64,000 nt of DNA from Epiperipatus broadwayi (Eukaryota; Onychophora; Udeonychophora; Euonychophora; Peripatidae): assembly GCA_028023455.1 (NCBI GenBank), contig JAQFVV010012495.1:2387711-2451710 (forward strand), given 5' to 3'. How positions within the stretch are numbered: the first letter of the stretch is position 1; every line of letters starts with the position of its first letter. Under the pieces are notes generated by a model. It worked only from the letters and a program-made list of their open reading frames with translations. It ran no database searches and was not told the origin of the DNA. The position numbers were made by a program, and so were the translations under genes. Positions 1 through 12,200 of the stretch are shown here, piece by piece.

Positions 1-1284
1 CTTGTATTTAAAAATTATATATGCAATAACTATGAAATGAATATGGGATCATATTTTTGGCTTGTATTATAACTTTCTTAATTTCTCTTATTTCTTGATA
101 GTTTAGTATATAATATTATGTTTGTGGGCACATATTACACCCTAAGATTTAGTAGTATTAACAATGGAAATATATATTATAATATAAAAATGTACTTGTT
201 ACGTTATTATAGTATATATCTTTATTGTTCAACATCTACAACAAAATATTTAAAACATGCTCTAATCACGTGAATGAGTTGTGACTGAAATAAAAATAAT
301 TTTAGATATCTATACCAGTAACGCTTTATTTGAAACATTGTGAGCTTTTTTTAGGACAGTGGCTTGCAGCTAATCCAAGTAGTCATTCAATTATGTGTTA
401 GTAAATAGATGTCTAGCTATTTTCAACTATCTGTGAAACAAGGAAGAAATCCTATAAATATCTTGGTTAACATGCAATTAGCTTTGTGAGTAATGTCTGT
501 TGTTTTAAAAAATAAAAAAATATGCTAGAGGCATTTGTTTAGCAGTTCGATATTTACAGCGCTAGCCTTTTACCTATGGATTTAAATTCTGAATTATCAA
601 TGTTTTAGAAACATTTTTCGGTTTTTCTATATATATTCTATTTAAGACAAATTTTAAAAAAGCCACAATTAATTTATACAAATAATGTAGTAATATAAAA
701 AGTTGTAAATTCCGTCACGAGTCATTTTTTTAACAAATTAAATTCCCGAGGGCCGCAAGATATATATATAGATACATTATTATTCCTTCTGCTTTTCAAA
801 TTTCAGGTTTTTTTTTTAATATTTATTTAAGGAAACATCACATTAGTAACAAAATCACTTAGATTGAAGAAAAATATATAGTTAATAAATAATCAAAAGA
901 AAATATTTAGAAGTAATTCAATTCCAATCATCTTGAAATTTTTTTCATCCTCTTTTCATCGATCTTCTTTTTTTTGTTGTTGCTGTTGACTTTGAAAGAG
1001 AATTTTACGAATAAAAATTATATGACTATAAAAATTTAAATAATTAGTTTAATAATTGAACTTTAGTTATTTATTTTTTTCCAAAATATTTTCTATATCG
1101 CACAACAAAAACGGATTGTAATCAGGATACTGGGTCCGAACTCGTTAATCCAAGAGATGTATTGACAGGGGAAAAAAGCAATTTGAATGCTCTCTTATAT
1201 ATCAGTTGAAATCACCATATCAACCGAAACTGAGACAAAATTCTTTATTTTTATTTTTATAACCGCATTATTAATATACTTTTT
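1..1284. other. AT-rich non-coding stretch
   Basis: No supportable gene or complete element is visible. A short block near 745-760 (CCCGAGGGCCGCAAG) resembles subterminal hAT sequence. It could be the far end of the hAT fragment that terminates at 1371, but no matching target duplication was found there. Confidence 0.4.
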
Positions 1285-1371
1285 GTATATACAAAATAAA
1301 TCATTCAAATGGGCCACAAAAATACTCGTCTTGGCAGTAAGGGGCCCGCGATTGTCAGTTTGACACCCCTG
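1285..1371 (-). mobile_element. hAT-type transposon terminus
   Basis: Read on the minus strand, the segment starts with CAGGGGTGTCAAACT followed by a GCGGGCCC-rich subterminal block, which is the form of hAT-superfamily inverted termini. The 8 bases outside the end (1372-1379, TTTTAGAC) would be one half of an 8-bp target duplication. The partner end is not convincingly found upstream, so this is a truncated or decayed copy. A short open frame here is an accident of the repeat. Confidence 0.5.
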
Positions 1372-1654
1372 TTTTAGACTATAATTAAACATATCGAATC
1401 AGTATTTGGTATAGAGCCAGTTTCTCTATTCTTAACGTTACTTAATAAATATTAATTTGCTTATAAATTATTTATTTTTATTTATTTAGATAACTATTAA
1501 TAATATTGATGAGAGCAAATTTATTATAATATATGTAAATAAAGCTACAAAATTGTAACAGTCTAAAATTAGTTATAATAAATAAAGTAGGCAGACTTGC
1601 TTGCACAAGTATTTTACACATACACAGCCATATATATTAGTATTAATTATATGC

Positions 1655-1705
1655 TACATTATTTCCAATATGTAATATTAAACATTGAATGTCTTTAGAA
1701 ATTTT
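1655..1705 (-). repeat. PLE-C terminal repeat TR1, left piece (minus)
   Basis: This 50-bp piece matches, in reverse complement, the outer part of the terminal repeat seen intact at 3600-3680 (shared block CATTGAATGTCTTTAG). The match breaks off at 1705 and resumes at about 3262, so the intervening 1.56 kb is an insertion into the repeat. Confidence 0.55.
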
Positions 1706-3261
1706 GGTATTTGCATATTAGACCTGATACTCACATCCGTATCAATCTGCCAATCATTTTCTAATCTTGCAATGTCTTCAAATAACGTTTACACTGGAAC
1801 TTCTAACAAACTTAAGTGATAAATATGTGAAAACAGACCATGTGTACAAGTTATTTCATGACATTTTTACAAGATTTACAAAGTTATAGACAGACTGATA
1901 CATAGGTAAAAAGGCGTAGCAGCTCTAATACGTAACATTAATTGCATCAGACTAATTCTGAAAAAGTACATTTTTAACAATGCAAAAAATAATTAAAATA
2001 ACACATTATGATACTAAATAAAAATGAATACTTTGTGTCATCAAAACCAACCTCTTCTCTCACCCTTACACAAGGTATGGCATTTTGCTATTCTCACATA
2101 CATGGCCAACAATTCCCACAATTTTACATAAGAATTTAAAAAAAATACTATGTATATTAACTCTGGCATGAAATTACAAAACAGTTACTAAAGTAAAATA
2201 ACACAAAAATAAAAGAACATAAGCAAAATTTGAAAAAAAAAAATCCCATATCTATTCTACCACTTAAATATTATATTAACTACAAAAATAATAAGTACGT
2301 TCACTACAAACTGGACAGTAAAGCACATCTATTAACTATTTCAGAAAAGTAAAAAATGAACAAATAAAAAGATCCTATGCCTTCATCAGATTTTTAAATA
2401 ATTGACAATTAAAGCACTCAGATTTTGATTGATAAATGTCTAAATACATTTATTTTGTTAAAAAAATGAAAAAATAAATTGGTAAACTTTTATCAAAACA
2501 TTAAAAAAAATTATTCAACTTTTATTAAAATGGAACCAATGAGGATTGATTTTTTTCATATAGTCCAGAATGCAAAAAAAAAGTGTCATATTTTTTATGC
2601 AGCTGGAAGATTGTATTTCTTCACTTTTATATGTTTACAGGGGGAGGGAGGATTTGAACATGTTCATTGGAACAGAATCAATAAATTTATTTTTTAATGT
2701 CATCCAGAATGCAAACAAAAGCAGCAGCTTCTTTGTATCCATTTAATAATTTCATGACAGAGTATAATATACATAGTATTGTTTAATTTTAAATAAAATT
2801 GCTGGCCACTTTTGGGACAGCAGAATGCCATACCTTGTGGGGGAGAGAATGGCTTTGATAGTTCAAAGTGCTACTTTATTGCCACAAAATAAAAACTCAA
2901 AACAGTGCTGCTGTATTAGGTCTGCTACACCTTTTCACATCCGTATCAGTCCATCAATCACTTTCTAATCATGCAATATCATTAAATAACCTGTATACCA
3001 GAACTTCTGACAAACTTAAATGATAAATTTGTGAAAATGGACCATGGGTGCAAGTTATTTTATGACATTTTCACAAGATTTAGAAAGTGATCAACAGACT
3101 GGTATGTATGTGAAAAGGGCAGTGGCTCTGATACTTAACACAAATTGCACCAGACTAAATCTGAAGAAGTACATTTTTAACAATGCAAAAAATATAAATT
3201 TTTACACAAAAATAACACATTACAAGATTAAATAAAAATGACATTTATGTTGTGCCAAAAC
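1706..3261. mobile_element. 1.56-kb element with terminal direct repeats
   Basis: About 340 bp at 1711-2047 is repeated in direct orientation at 2908-3261 (shared blocks such as GTACATTTTTAACAATGCAA), with moderate divergence and small indels. Between them lies an inverted pair (about 2045-2175 against 2735-2860, sharing CAAGGTATGGCATT). The ends are not TG...CA and no long ORF is present, so it could be a miniature retrotransposon with terminal repeats or a composite. It interrupts the TR1 repeat, so it is younger than that repeat. Confidence 0.5.
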
Positions 3262-3412
3262 TTTTTTTACACTTTTGTAAACTTTCCCAATAAATTCAAC
3301 TGTTAGAATCTAACATATTTTGAGTGGTATTATTTTCTTTTCTTCAGGTGTTGTTAGACTTACCAGTGAAGTACTAGTGTGGGAATGAAATCTAAGTCTC
3401 CAGATTCATAAG
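3262..3412 (-). repeat. PLE-C terminal repeat TR1, minus arm (continued)
   Basis: Reverse-complement copy of the terminal repeat, running from the insertion point to the centre of a fold-back at about 3413. It matches the minus-oriented TR3a at 23640-23750 (blocks TTTTGAGTGGTATT and CTTCAGGT.TT.TTAGA). Confidence 0.6.
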
Positions 3413-3680
3413 CAGAATAGTCAGTTGGAGTGTTACCTTAAATTCAATATTTATGAATCTAAAGATTTAGGGTTGATTTTTATGCTAATACTATCACTGT
3501 TCAAACCAGCAATACCTGAAGACAGGAAATTAGTACTATTCAAAACATTGTGTTATGTACTAACATGTGCATTATTGCTAACAGTTGAGTGTATTTGGAA
3601 AGTTTAAATAAAGTTGAAAAATTTCTAAAGACATTCAATATATAATATTAGATGATGGAAATAGTCCAACATATAACTAA
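3413..3680 (+). repeat. PLE-C terminal repeat TR1, plus arm
   Basis: Plus-oriented copy of the same terminal repeat, abutting the minus arm to form a fold-back with no PLE body between. It begins with a tRNA-like D-arm block (AGTCAGTTGGAGTGTTACC), has a decayed T-arm/B-box block near 3465, and ends with TTAGATGATGGAAATAGTCC, which is shared with the other copies. Confidence 0.65.
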
Positions 3681-4905
3681 TACTTAAAAGCCATCATCAC
3701 AAATTTTCAGACAAACCAATATATAAGAACATGTGTATGTAAATAATTAATGCACTTAGGTAATAAAATGAGTTTTATATAATATTGCTTGCTTATTGTT
3801 TATCTGTATTAAAATGGATGGACATATAAAAATGATTGATTTAATATTATTAATGTAAGATGAATGAATATTATATTTATATAAACAAATGGCATGGCTC
3901 ATTGCCACTGATGAATAAAAAATTTTAAATACATATATCCAAAAGAGTGTAGATATGTGTTGAATTATGAAAATTATTTTAAATTCTTTTAAAATTAATA
4001 GTAATAATTGATTGAAATGGAAATACAATGATTTAATACAATTTTTTAATGGGCATGTATGTGTGTGCATATTTGGTTTAAATAAACAAATAAAGATATA
4101 AATAAAATTTATAATATTTATTAAATATTTAAATAAGGCTATAACCTAAGTACATGCATCTTGAGTGCTTAATTTATTACAAGAGAGACCTCTACAAATT
4201 AAATGCAAGATTCAACTTTATAAAGATAAGAGTGGTCACTTTTATCTTCATCCTATTTTTCTAAATATATAAGCAAATCTAAAGCATTTTGATTTAGGAG
4301 CATGAAGCTAATAAATTCTTCACTGATTAAGTACATTATAATAGTCCATCTAAGGACATTTAAACTGAAGCAAAAAAACTTGAAATACATATAATTATTT
4401 TTTCTTTTTGGAAAAAAGTTAATTTGATTAGATTTATAGATAACAGAAACAACAAATCGGCTACATAATAGCAATTAAGGATCAAAAAAGGAAATCATTA
4501 ATTTATTAAGTACTTTTAAATACTAATCTATTGTGTATTTTTAATTAAAAGGCAAAAATGTTTTAAAAAAGATTTTAAAAAAAAAGGACTGGATGGTTAA
4601 AAAAATCAGAATTGCTCTAATTATAGAATAATTTTTTTCCTGTATTAACTATAACTATGGCTGATATATCCCTCACTGTGTTGGGACAAAATGATTTAAT
4701 AAATATAAATTATCATTAACCAAAACAAAAGCTATTGAATAATGCTTTATTATTATTATTTGTTGATATAGCCACACAAAATGCATTGCTGATTTATTTA
4801 AAGTGTATGTCTGTCATAATTATGTAATTGTTTTTTGAATACTGTCTGAGCTCAACTTTAATACCATAATGCTGTATTAATTACAATGCATATAAACAAT
4901 GTATA
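3681..4905. other. AT-rich non-coding stretch
   Basis: No recognisable gene or repeat. The short open frames on either strand have low-complexity AT-driven composition and no family resemblance. Confidence 0.5.
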
Positions 4906-4913
4906 CCACTATC

Positions 4914-5101
4914 CAGGCCTGGATTTAAGGCAATTGGAGTGATTGGGACCAATCAGGCTCCACACTTGAAGGGGCCCCACATCACCACCAAAATTAACAA
5001 AAAGTTATTTTTTGAAATATTGAATTTGCATTTTATTTAAATATTTAATATATAGAGGGCCCTGCAAAAAAAATCCAATCGGGCCCCACACTCCGGTCCT
5101 G
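4914..5101. mobile_element. 188-bp hAT MITE with 8-bp target duplication
   Basis: Flanked by a perfect 8-bp duplication CCACTATC (4906-4913 and 5102-5109), the size made by hAT transposases. The ends are CAGGCCTGG at the left and, on the other strand, CAGGACCGG at the right, with GGGCCCC subterminal blocks on both sides. It is too short to encode a transposase, so it is a non-autonomous element. Confidence 0.85.
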
Positions 5102-5109
5102 CCACTATC

Positions 5110-6034
5110 ATTTTTGGAAACTGAACACATAAATTGAACAAATTAAAAAAAGAAACATCATAAGTTTTTACCCCATGGTAATCAGTAGATGAAATCATAA
5201 AAATATATAGATATATATGTATCATGACAAAACAATTCCTTTTGAAACTTTAACAAAAGAAAATAGAAAAGACTTTAATAAATCAGTATAATCTATTTAT
5301 TGCATTCTAAATTATTTTTTTATATTAGCTATTAATTTACTTTTATTTAGTTATCTTTAATAATTTAGCCATTGTATGAATTCATTTTAAAATAATTACT
5401 TTTTATTTTGTGTGTGGGGGGGGGGCGTAGTTTATAAAATTCAAATTGACAGTACCATTTTATATCATATTTCATTTCAAATGTACACACTAGCACTTAG
5501 CAGTTCCATATTTATATAAAAAAGGTTAAATTTGAGAGAATGCTTAACTTCTGAGCAAATTCCAAATGTCATAAAAAATTGAGAAATATAGAATTTGAAA
5601 TTAGGCCAATTTTGTATTTTTTCTTTTCCAATAATCTGAAAATGCAAGCCTTTTATTTAAAATAAATTACTTCTGAGTGGCAATACCTATTTCAAATCCC
5701 CATTGTTGATTTTGTGGAAATTATTGAGAAATAGAACCCAATTTTAGGTTCAATCAACTTCATCCATATCTACTTTATATGTAACTCAATATAAGTTCCA
5801 CCAATTAATTATATTGAAACATGGTCCCTGCTGGTTACCAATACAAAAATAGTACCCCAAGTGTTGCATGATTACATCTATTTTACCTGTGAATTCAGGA
5901 CAAAAAATAACTTTCTAATGTGTGGCACAAACCCTGAGCAAATTATGTATAGAAAAGTGACTAAATTTTAGTGGGCATATAAATAAATACAATTTTTTTA
6001 AAATAAATTATAGTTTATTAAGATACATTAATGG
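5110..6034. other. AT-rich non-coding stretch with G-run
   Basis: No gene or repeat family recognised. A GT-rich patch followed by a run of ten Gs lies near 5410-5425. Confidence 0.45.
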
Positions 6035-6108
6035 TACAGCCTATTTATTTGCCCAAATAATATATATATATATATATATATATATTATTTGGGCAAATAA
6101 ATAGGCTG

Positions 6109-6110
<2 letters not shown>
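6035..6110. repeat. Perfect hairpin with (TA)12 loop
   Basis: Two 26-bp arms (6035-6060 and 6085-6110) are exact reverse complements, separated by a TA microsatellite. The arm contains TTTGCCCAAATAA. It is probably a minimal fold-back element or a MITE reduced to its ends. Confidence 0.8.
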
Positions 6111-6140
<30 letters not shown>

Positions 6141-6145
<5 letters not shown>

Positions 6146-6515
6146 CAAAACTACCCCAAATCTAAAATTAAACCAGACCAGCATAAAAATAATATTAAAA
6201 CACAACCTAAGATTTCACTGCTACAAGCAGACTTTTCAAGTGTAAAGAACTACAAAAAAACCACACATTATATATACTATTAAAAACTACCCACAAATCC
6301 ATTCACTTCCCATCCACCCTTAATATTAAAAGAATTCTTAAATAAGTTAATTGCTTCAGAATAATAAATTTTCAGTAATAAAGACTCTTTAATTCTTCTT
6401 TTGATTTCATTTCTCTCAAAGAAGACAACCTTAGCTTCATCAAAATCAATAGTGTGGCCTGTATCTTTTTCATGGACATACAAAGCAGAACTAAGATATC
6501 TATTTTTAACTCTAC
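6141..6515 (-). pseudogene. PLE-A 3' fragment, left arm of palindrome (GIY-YIG C-terminus)
   Basis: Minus-strand copy of the 3' end of Penelope-like element A. The open part (6280-6483) encodes the C-terminal half of the PLE GIY-YIG endonuclease: the HEKDTGH segment, then RRIKE with the family's catalytic glutamate, ending KGGWEVNGFVGSF. Downstream is the PLE-A 3' non-coding tail with the GAAAC hammerhead-like block. The reverse transcriptase and the GIY and YIG strands are missing. It forms a fold-back with 6523-6928 and ends at a (TA)n tract. Confidence 0.8.
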
Positions 6516-6522
6516 TTATCTT

Positions 6523-6928
6523 ATCTTAGTTCTGCTTTGTATGCCCATGAAAAAGATACAGGCCACACTATTGATTTTGATGAAGCTAAGGTTGTCTTCT
6601 TTGAGAGAAATGAAATCAAAAGAAGAATTAAAGAGTCTTTATTATTGAAAATTTATTATTCTGAAGCAATTAACTTATTTAAGAGTTCTTTTAATATTAA
6701 GGGTGGATGGGAAGTGAATGGATTTGTGGGTAGTTTTTAATAGTATATATAATGTGTGGTTTTTTTGTAGTTCTTTACACTTGAGAAGTCTGCTTGTAGC
6801 AGTGAAACCTTAGGTTGTGTTTTAATATTATTTTTATGCTGGTCTGGTTTAATTTTAGATTTGGGGTAGTTTTGATTTTATATTGACTAGTTTAGCTTTA
6901 TGCTTGTAATGTTTATATATATATATAT
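6523..6928 (+). pseudogene. PLE-A 3' fragment, right arm of palindrome
   Basis: Plus-strand mirror copy of the left arm. The open segment at 6537-6740 gives the same endonuclease C-terminus with a few substitutions. This arm keeps a longer 3' tail (about 6885-6926, containing TTTAGCTTTATGCTTG) that is missing from the left arm but present on the left outer end of the large palindrome at 13063. It ends in (TA)n directly against the LTR-like element at 6929. Confidence 0.8.
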
Positions 6929-9117
6929 TGTAACGATCCGGAGAATGCACTTAACGTAAACTGCACTACGGCGCGCCATCTAGGCATTTGAACCTAAAAA
7001 AATTTATAAAGTAGGCAGATACGTAAGTCAAAAAAAAATTTTTTTTTTTTTTAATTTTGATTCCAGTCGTTAGCCCATGTCACTAGCTCAGTGGAATAGC
7101 AAAGATTTAATAAGATAATCTAAGAGTATATATATAAAAAAAGAATAAAATAAGCCACTGCCAGTAATTAACACACAAACATTTATTTATTTCACATATA
7201 TATAAGATTTAAAATTATTTTAGTATTAGTTTTACAGTTCAAAATTTAACCTACATCTTTAACTTTGATTTTTGACTTTAATTTACATTTAATTACTATT
7301 ATATTCCAATTTGACATTTTTAATTAAGTTCGCACAGATAAATTTATGAAAGCTTGTTTATAATGTTGAATATAGATCGGTTACATAGATTCCACGGTCA
7401 AAAACATTTCAAAATAAACATAAACGATCAAAATACAAAATCATTGATTACTGACAATTGCAGAGGGAAATTTATACGTAACCCATTAGTATTCACCATA
7501 AGATACTTGCATTGTCACCAATAATTTAAAAGACATCCGAATAAATACATTTTAGATACTCACCGTAAGGTATCATTATTTATCGAATGTCTATATATTT
7601 TGATCAAATATGGAAACGCAAAACATAGTTAACCAATAAACAATCCATGCAAGCGTCTATAAACAACTTAAATTTAACGCATTTTTATTTAGGGTCGAGT
7701 ATGAATAGACCAGATAAATTTGCTTTTGAAAATAAACATTCTATCCCTATTTAACCTTAGACTAAAATTCGTAGTCAAACTGGCATCAATTCATCTGATA
7801 TATTGATGTATTCAATGTAATAAAATACGACAGCACAAAAGGTTAAGGGAAGAAATTGCCTCTTATGAGATAGGAATATTACATCTATCTGCAAAGAAGA
7901 GCAATAAAACAAAAAACTCCATAGAAAGGAACTGCGGTATCCGACTTATAATTCCTTCCATAGGCAAACGGAAGTGTGTGGCGTATGAAGCGATTCTGCG
8001 CATAGCGAATCAATATTACATCTACTAATCACACCAATATATCCAATCCATTGACCCAATTTAACCACGAAACAAATAACCTAAGATTAGCCTCCCCTAA
8101 TATAACTTTACAAATCTATACAGCCATTCACGCCCGACTTAAGTTTAACATTTATATAATTTAACTTAACGGAAAACAGAAATCATAATAAAACTTAAAG
8201 AACAAAAAAGTAAATAAATAAATGGAAATGATTTTAAATATATATAAAAAAAAGAAATACATCAAATAACATTATTAATAAATTAAGTTGGTCAGATAGG
8301 ATAAGATTGCAATCATTTAACTCTGGAAAGTTTAATTTAATGTTCATTTTTTATAAAGTTCTTACGGTTTAAAATGTTCATCTTTTACAGTTGCTTGCCA
8401 TGAACGTGAATTCCCACGCCGTCCTAAGATTGGTATCCATTTAGCCATTTTTATTTATTCATCCGGAGGTTTTTGCTTTAACTGGTCCTCCATGTAGAAA
8501 AACGATAGTTCATTTCTCTTTCTTTACTTAGCAAAGCTGAAGGGATTGAACTGTGCGTCTGTTTCAATCCCTTCTACACTTCCGCACTACCACATATCTC
8601 TCACATCGTAATTAATCATTCACTAACTGATAATTTCCAAACTTGTCCTTTTTATATTAATATGAAGGATTGAATTTACATTACATCACTGATGCGATGG
8701 TCCTTTCGCTGCGGTCCGATTCCATAGGGATTTCTTCTTATTTGCTAACAGTTTCTATTGTTTTCCTATCTGACTGATGTTTTTACATTTACATGCCCAA
8801 GGCTGGTTTACATTTAACTAATTAACAATCATTTCCATTTCTGATTAATTAACCTGTTTTCCAAATCAAATATATATTTTTATCTCTAAATCTTTTTAAG
8901 TTTTTGTTTTTAAAATACCCTTTCTATTTTTAATACAGTTTTATTTTAATAATTTTTTTTTTTTTATCTGGCGATTTAATATATATGAGTTTAAGATGAT
9001 ATTTAATTTCAATTTTTAATTCTTAAAGAAAATTTTTAAATGCGAACTTTTTAATTTACTTTCATGTTTAATAAATATAAAAAAAAAACAATGTAACGAA
9101 CATCTGTGCTCGTTACA
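6929..9117. mobile_element. 2.19-kb TGTAACG...CGTTACA element (solo-LTR-like), copy 1
   Basis: The termini TGTAACGATCC... and ...TCGTTACA are short inverted repeats of TG...CA form, typical of Ty3/gypsy LTRs. The flanking 4 bases (ATAT on both sides) fit a 4-bp target duplication but lie inside (TA)n. A diverged copy at 56736-58804 has an unambiguous 4-bp duplication. No ORF is visible. The last 26 bp form a palindrome (TGTAACGA...TCGTTACA). A solo LTR is the favoured reading. A non-autonomous DNA transposon with short TIRs is the alternative. Confidence 0.7.
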
Positions 9118-9129
9118 ATATATATATAT

Positions 9130-9232
9130 AAAATGGTAATTAACTATTATATACAGTCTTTCAATCTGCAGAAGTACTTTCAGAACTTCTGTGAATTGAA
9201 GGACTGCATATAATAGTTAATTACCATTATAT
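9130..9232. mobile_element. FB3 fold-back, short form
   Basis: About 45-bp arms (AATGGTAATTAACTATTATA outward) face each other across a very short loop. The same termini bound the 538-bp fold-back at 43391-43928, so this is an internally deleted relative. Confidence 0.75.
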
Positions 9233-12200
9233 TTATTATTTTTATTGTTATTAGAATAGTTTTTTAATTAAAAGACATTTTTTTTTGTATTTTATATATA
9301 ATGTTTATTAAGATAAGTGCTATGGAATAAGAAAACAATGTGCCATTTATAATGGAAAATGAGATTGGCACTTGAAAAAATTATAAGCACTAGTCAGTGA
9401 GGAATAACATTAGGACATACAGGAGTAAGAGGGTTAAATAGGCAAGAGTATTAAAGTTGGCATAAGTGACCAATTAAGACAAGTTCCAATATTTCTGGAA
9501 AGATTTGCATGTTTATGACAAACCTTGATGCATTAAACTATGTATCTGAATTTAGATAATAGGATTGTTTCCATATTCTCTGTATAAACCAAATAAATAA
9601 TACTAGTAGACATATATAAATTAGACAATTACCAGATCAGAAAAAAAGAAAATAGAAAAATAGTCAATCATGGAAAATCAGTGATGCAAATGATAGATCA
9701 TTCAACAGAATTGAAGCTCTGAGCAAACAAAAGTTAAACTAGTTGAAGTAACATCACTCATAATTCACACGAAAATGTTAAAGAAATCCAACAGAAAAGG
9801 AATAAAAAACTCAATGAATGGCAATAAAGAAATGATGTTAAATTTGAGAAAACTCAACAAATGATTAAAAAAGTATATGAAGAAATAAGAGTAAAAAATA
9901 AGACTATGGTAAAAACATTCTTTCAGATATATAAAGAGAGATTTAGTATAAGAAAATAGATGCAAGACCAGTGTAGTGAAAGGACAAAAAAAAATATTCA
10001 TATGACAGAGAATGAGGAAAAAGTAAATGAGATTTGAGAAAATGTAGTAAAGGTAACTACAAAGTTAAATGATTTAAAAATTGAGTGTAAAAGAGCAATG
10101 TGTGAGAGTTAGCAAGTGAATAAAGAACATTAGCAAATTAAAAGTAAATCATGGAAACTTCAAAAAAGATGTTAATCAAGGGGAAAACAAAAGCAAAAAT
10201 TGTCTATTTTGAACTGAAAGTAGAACTACAATTAAAAAAAGCTTAAAGAACCTCAACCCAACCCAATGTGTATCACCTATAGCTGGATGTAGGTATGATC
10301 ATGGTATTAAAATGAAAAAGAATATGATATATATTTTTGGTCATTTAAAATAGGATTACTAATGTCATTCAAGAAATAGTGGAAAAAAGATACAAATTAA
10401 ATCTTAATTGAATATGGAAAATCTGAAATGTGGACAACCCCAGAGATATGGAAAACCATTAATGATTTTTTAAAAAAAATGCTATAATGTATATTAGTGA
10501 TTATGATAATATTATATGCAGTATTTGTTCATATGATGATTTTTATTCTATTTCTAGATAATAGTGCAAAAATTCTTTTTGAAATACAACTGATTGTAGC
10601 ATAAAAGGAAATATAATGTTCAACTATTAAAGCTATTCAATTATAAAAATAAAAACTGAATGTTATGCTAGGCTCCATGATCATTTGAAAGATTCATGGG
10701 AGTCATGAGTGAATATAATTCAGAAATGAAAAATAAAATTAATTAATTGTACTTTTTATAATTGCAGAAGAATTTACAAAGTAATATACATCGAAATGAC
10801 ATTATTTATTAGAAACAAAAATGAAAATTACTTACAAATAACATTCACTGCAGGGGACTGAATTGGGATATGTGTTCTAAAATCACAGTAATATTCTCAA
10901 TACAATGCAAGATCTCAATGAAAAAATCAGTGTGATGCTGTGGGTAGCAAAATCACAAAAGACAGATAAATGATAAAATTTCCCAATGCTCTCTCCGATT
11001 TTTAAATGTCGTGCGTCAAAAAAATCCAAAAATTGACTCTACCATGGATTAGTCATGTCAATGTCTTGGTTGCCATGATAACATTGTCATGTTATCATCA
11101 ACAATATCTACCGGAAGAAAAATCAGTAAATGCAATACTTCATCAATTGAATAATAATCAAGTACCAAAACATGAATAAAAGATTTAAATATAAAATCAA
11201 CCTAGCGAGCGATTCCTGTTAAAAATGAATAAAACTTTACTAATAAATTTAGCTGAAGCCCTTGCTTCTTTTCTGATTAAACAAAGAAAATAAACCCTTA
11301 TTAAACTAGTTAAAGAGCATAAATTGTTTACATATATAACATGAATAAGTTAGAAATATCTAATGGAACTGCACAAAGTTATATAGATGAGTTCAAGCAT
11401 GAAAGGTGAGTTAAAAATACATTATATTAGTAAAGGATTACAGAGAGAGAGAGAGAAAGAGAGAGAGAGAGTTTAAGAGCATAATTAATAGAAACTTTTA
11501 AATTAATACCTGAATAAAATGTAAGATTTTCATTATATTTTAGATATACAGATTACCTAAAAACTTTATATTAAAGGCAGCTCACATAAAATGATGTTAC
11601 CTCAGAATAGCAGGAAGATGCAGTATAAGCAGTCAGCCAACAGTCATCTGGTCATATGGATTGAACATGGCACTGGCAAGCAGTATCGGAGAAAAGGAGA
11701 GAGGCACTGGATTTCCTCTACTCAAATATCATGACACAAAACTTTTCCTGACTTCTTAAAGTGGAATGATGAAGCAATTTTTCTGAAAAATTACTAACTC
11801 AAACATTCTGAAACAATTTACTAGCTAATTCAAAGTTTAATTACTAATTGACTTCTTTTGTTCTATGGGCCCTTTTTATACACCTTTTAATCCCTCCAAA
11901 AATGCAATTTCAATTGCCCACAGCTATTCTTGTAATCTCTTGATTAAAAAAATATTTAATTAGTAAAATATTTAATTAACAAATTTTTTTTTAAATAGAT
12001 AAGGCTCAAAATACCATTTTAGATGTTTTTGAAGATTGGCAAATGAACTAACAAAAGAATTCCTTATGATTTTAATTAAGATTTATAATTTTACTTAGTA
12101 AAAATAATCTGAATCTAGATAAAGATCATATCAGTATTTCGAGCCTTCCCCATTTTTCTGTTTTTACATTCCAATACTTTAATTAAATACACATATATAA

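Noticed and set aside
1195-1392. 65-codon minus-strand frame with GCQTDNRGPL
   Set aside because: It is the translation of hAT terminal repeat sequence, not a gene.
3756-4070. 104-codon open frame on the minus strand
   Set aside because: Composition follows the AT-rich DNA, no domain or family signature, and no neighbouring gene signals.
6929-9117. Helitron with a 3' hairpin
   Set aside because: The ends are inverted repeats and copy 2 has a 4-bp target duplication; Helitrons make none and end in CTRR.
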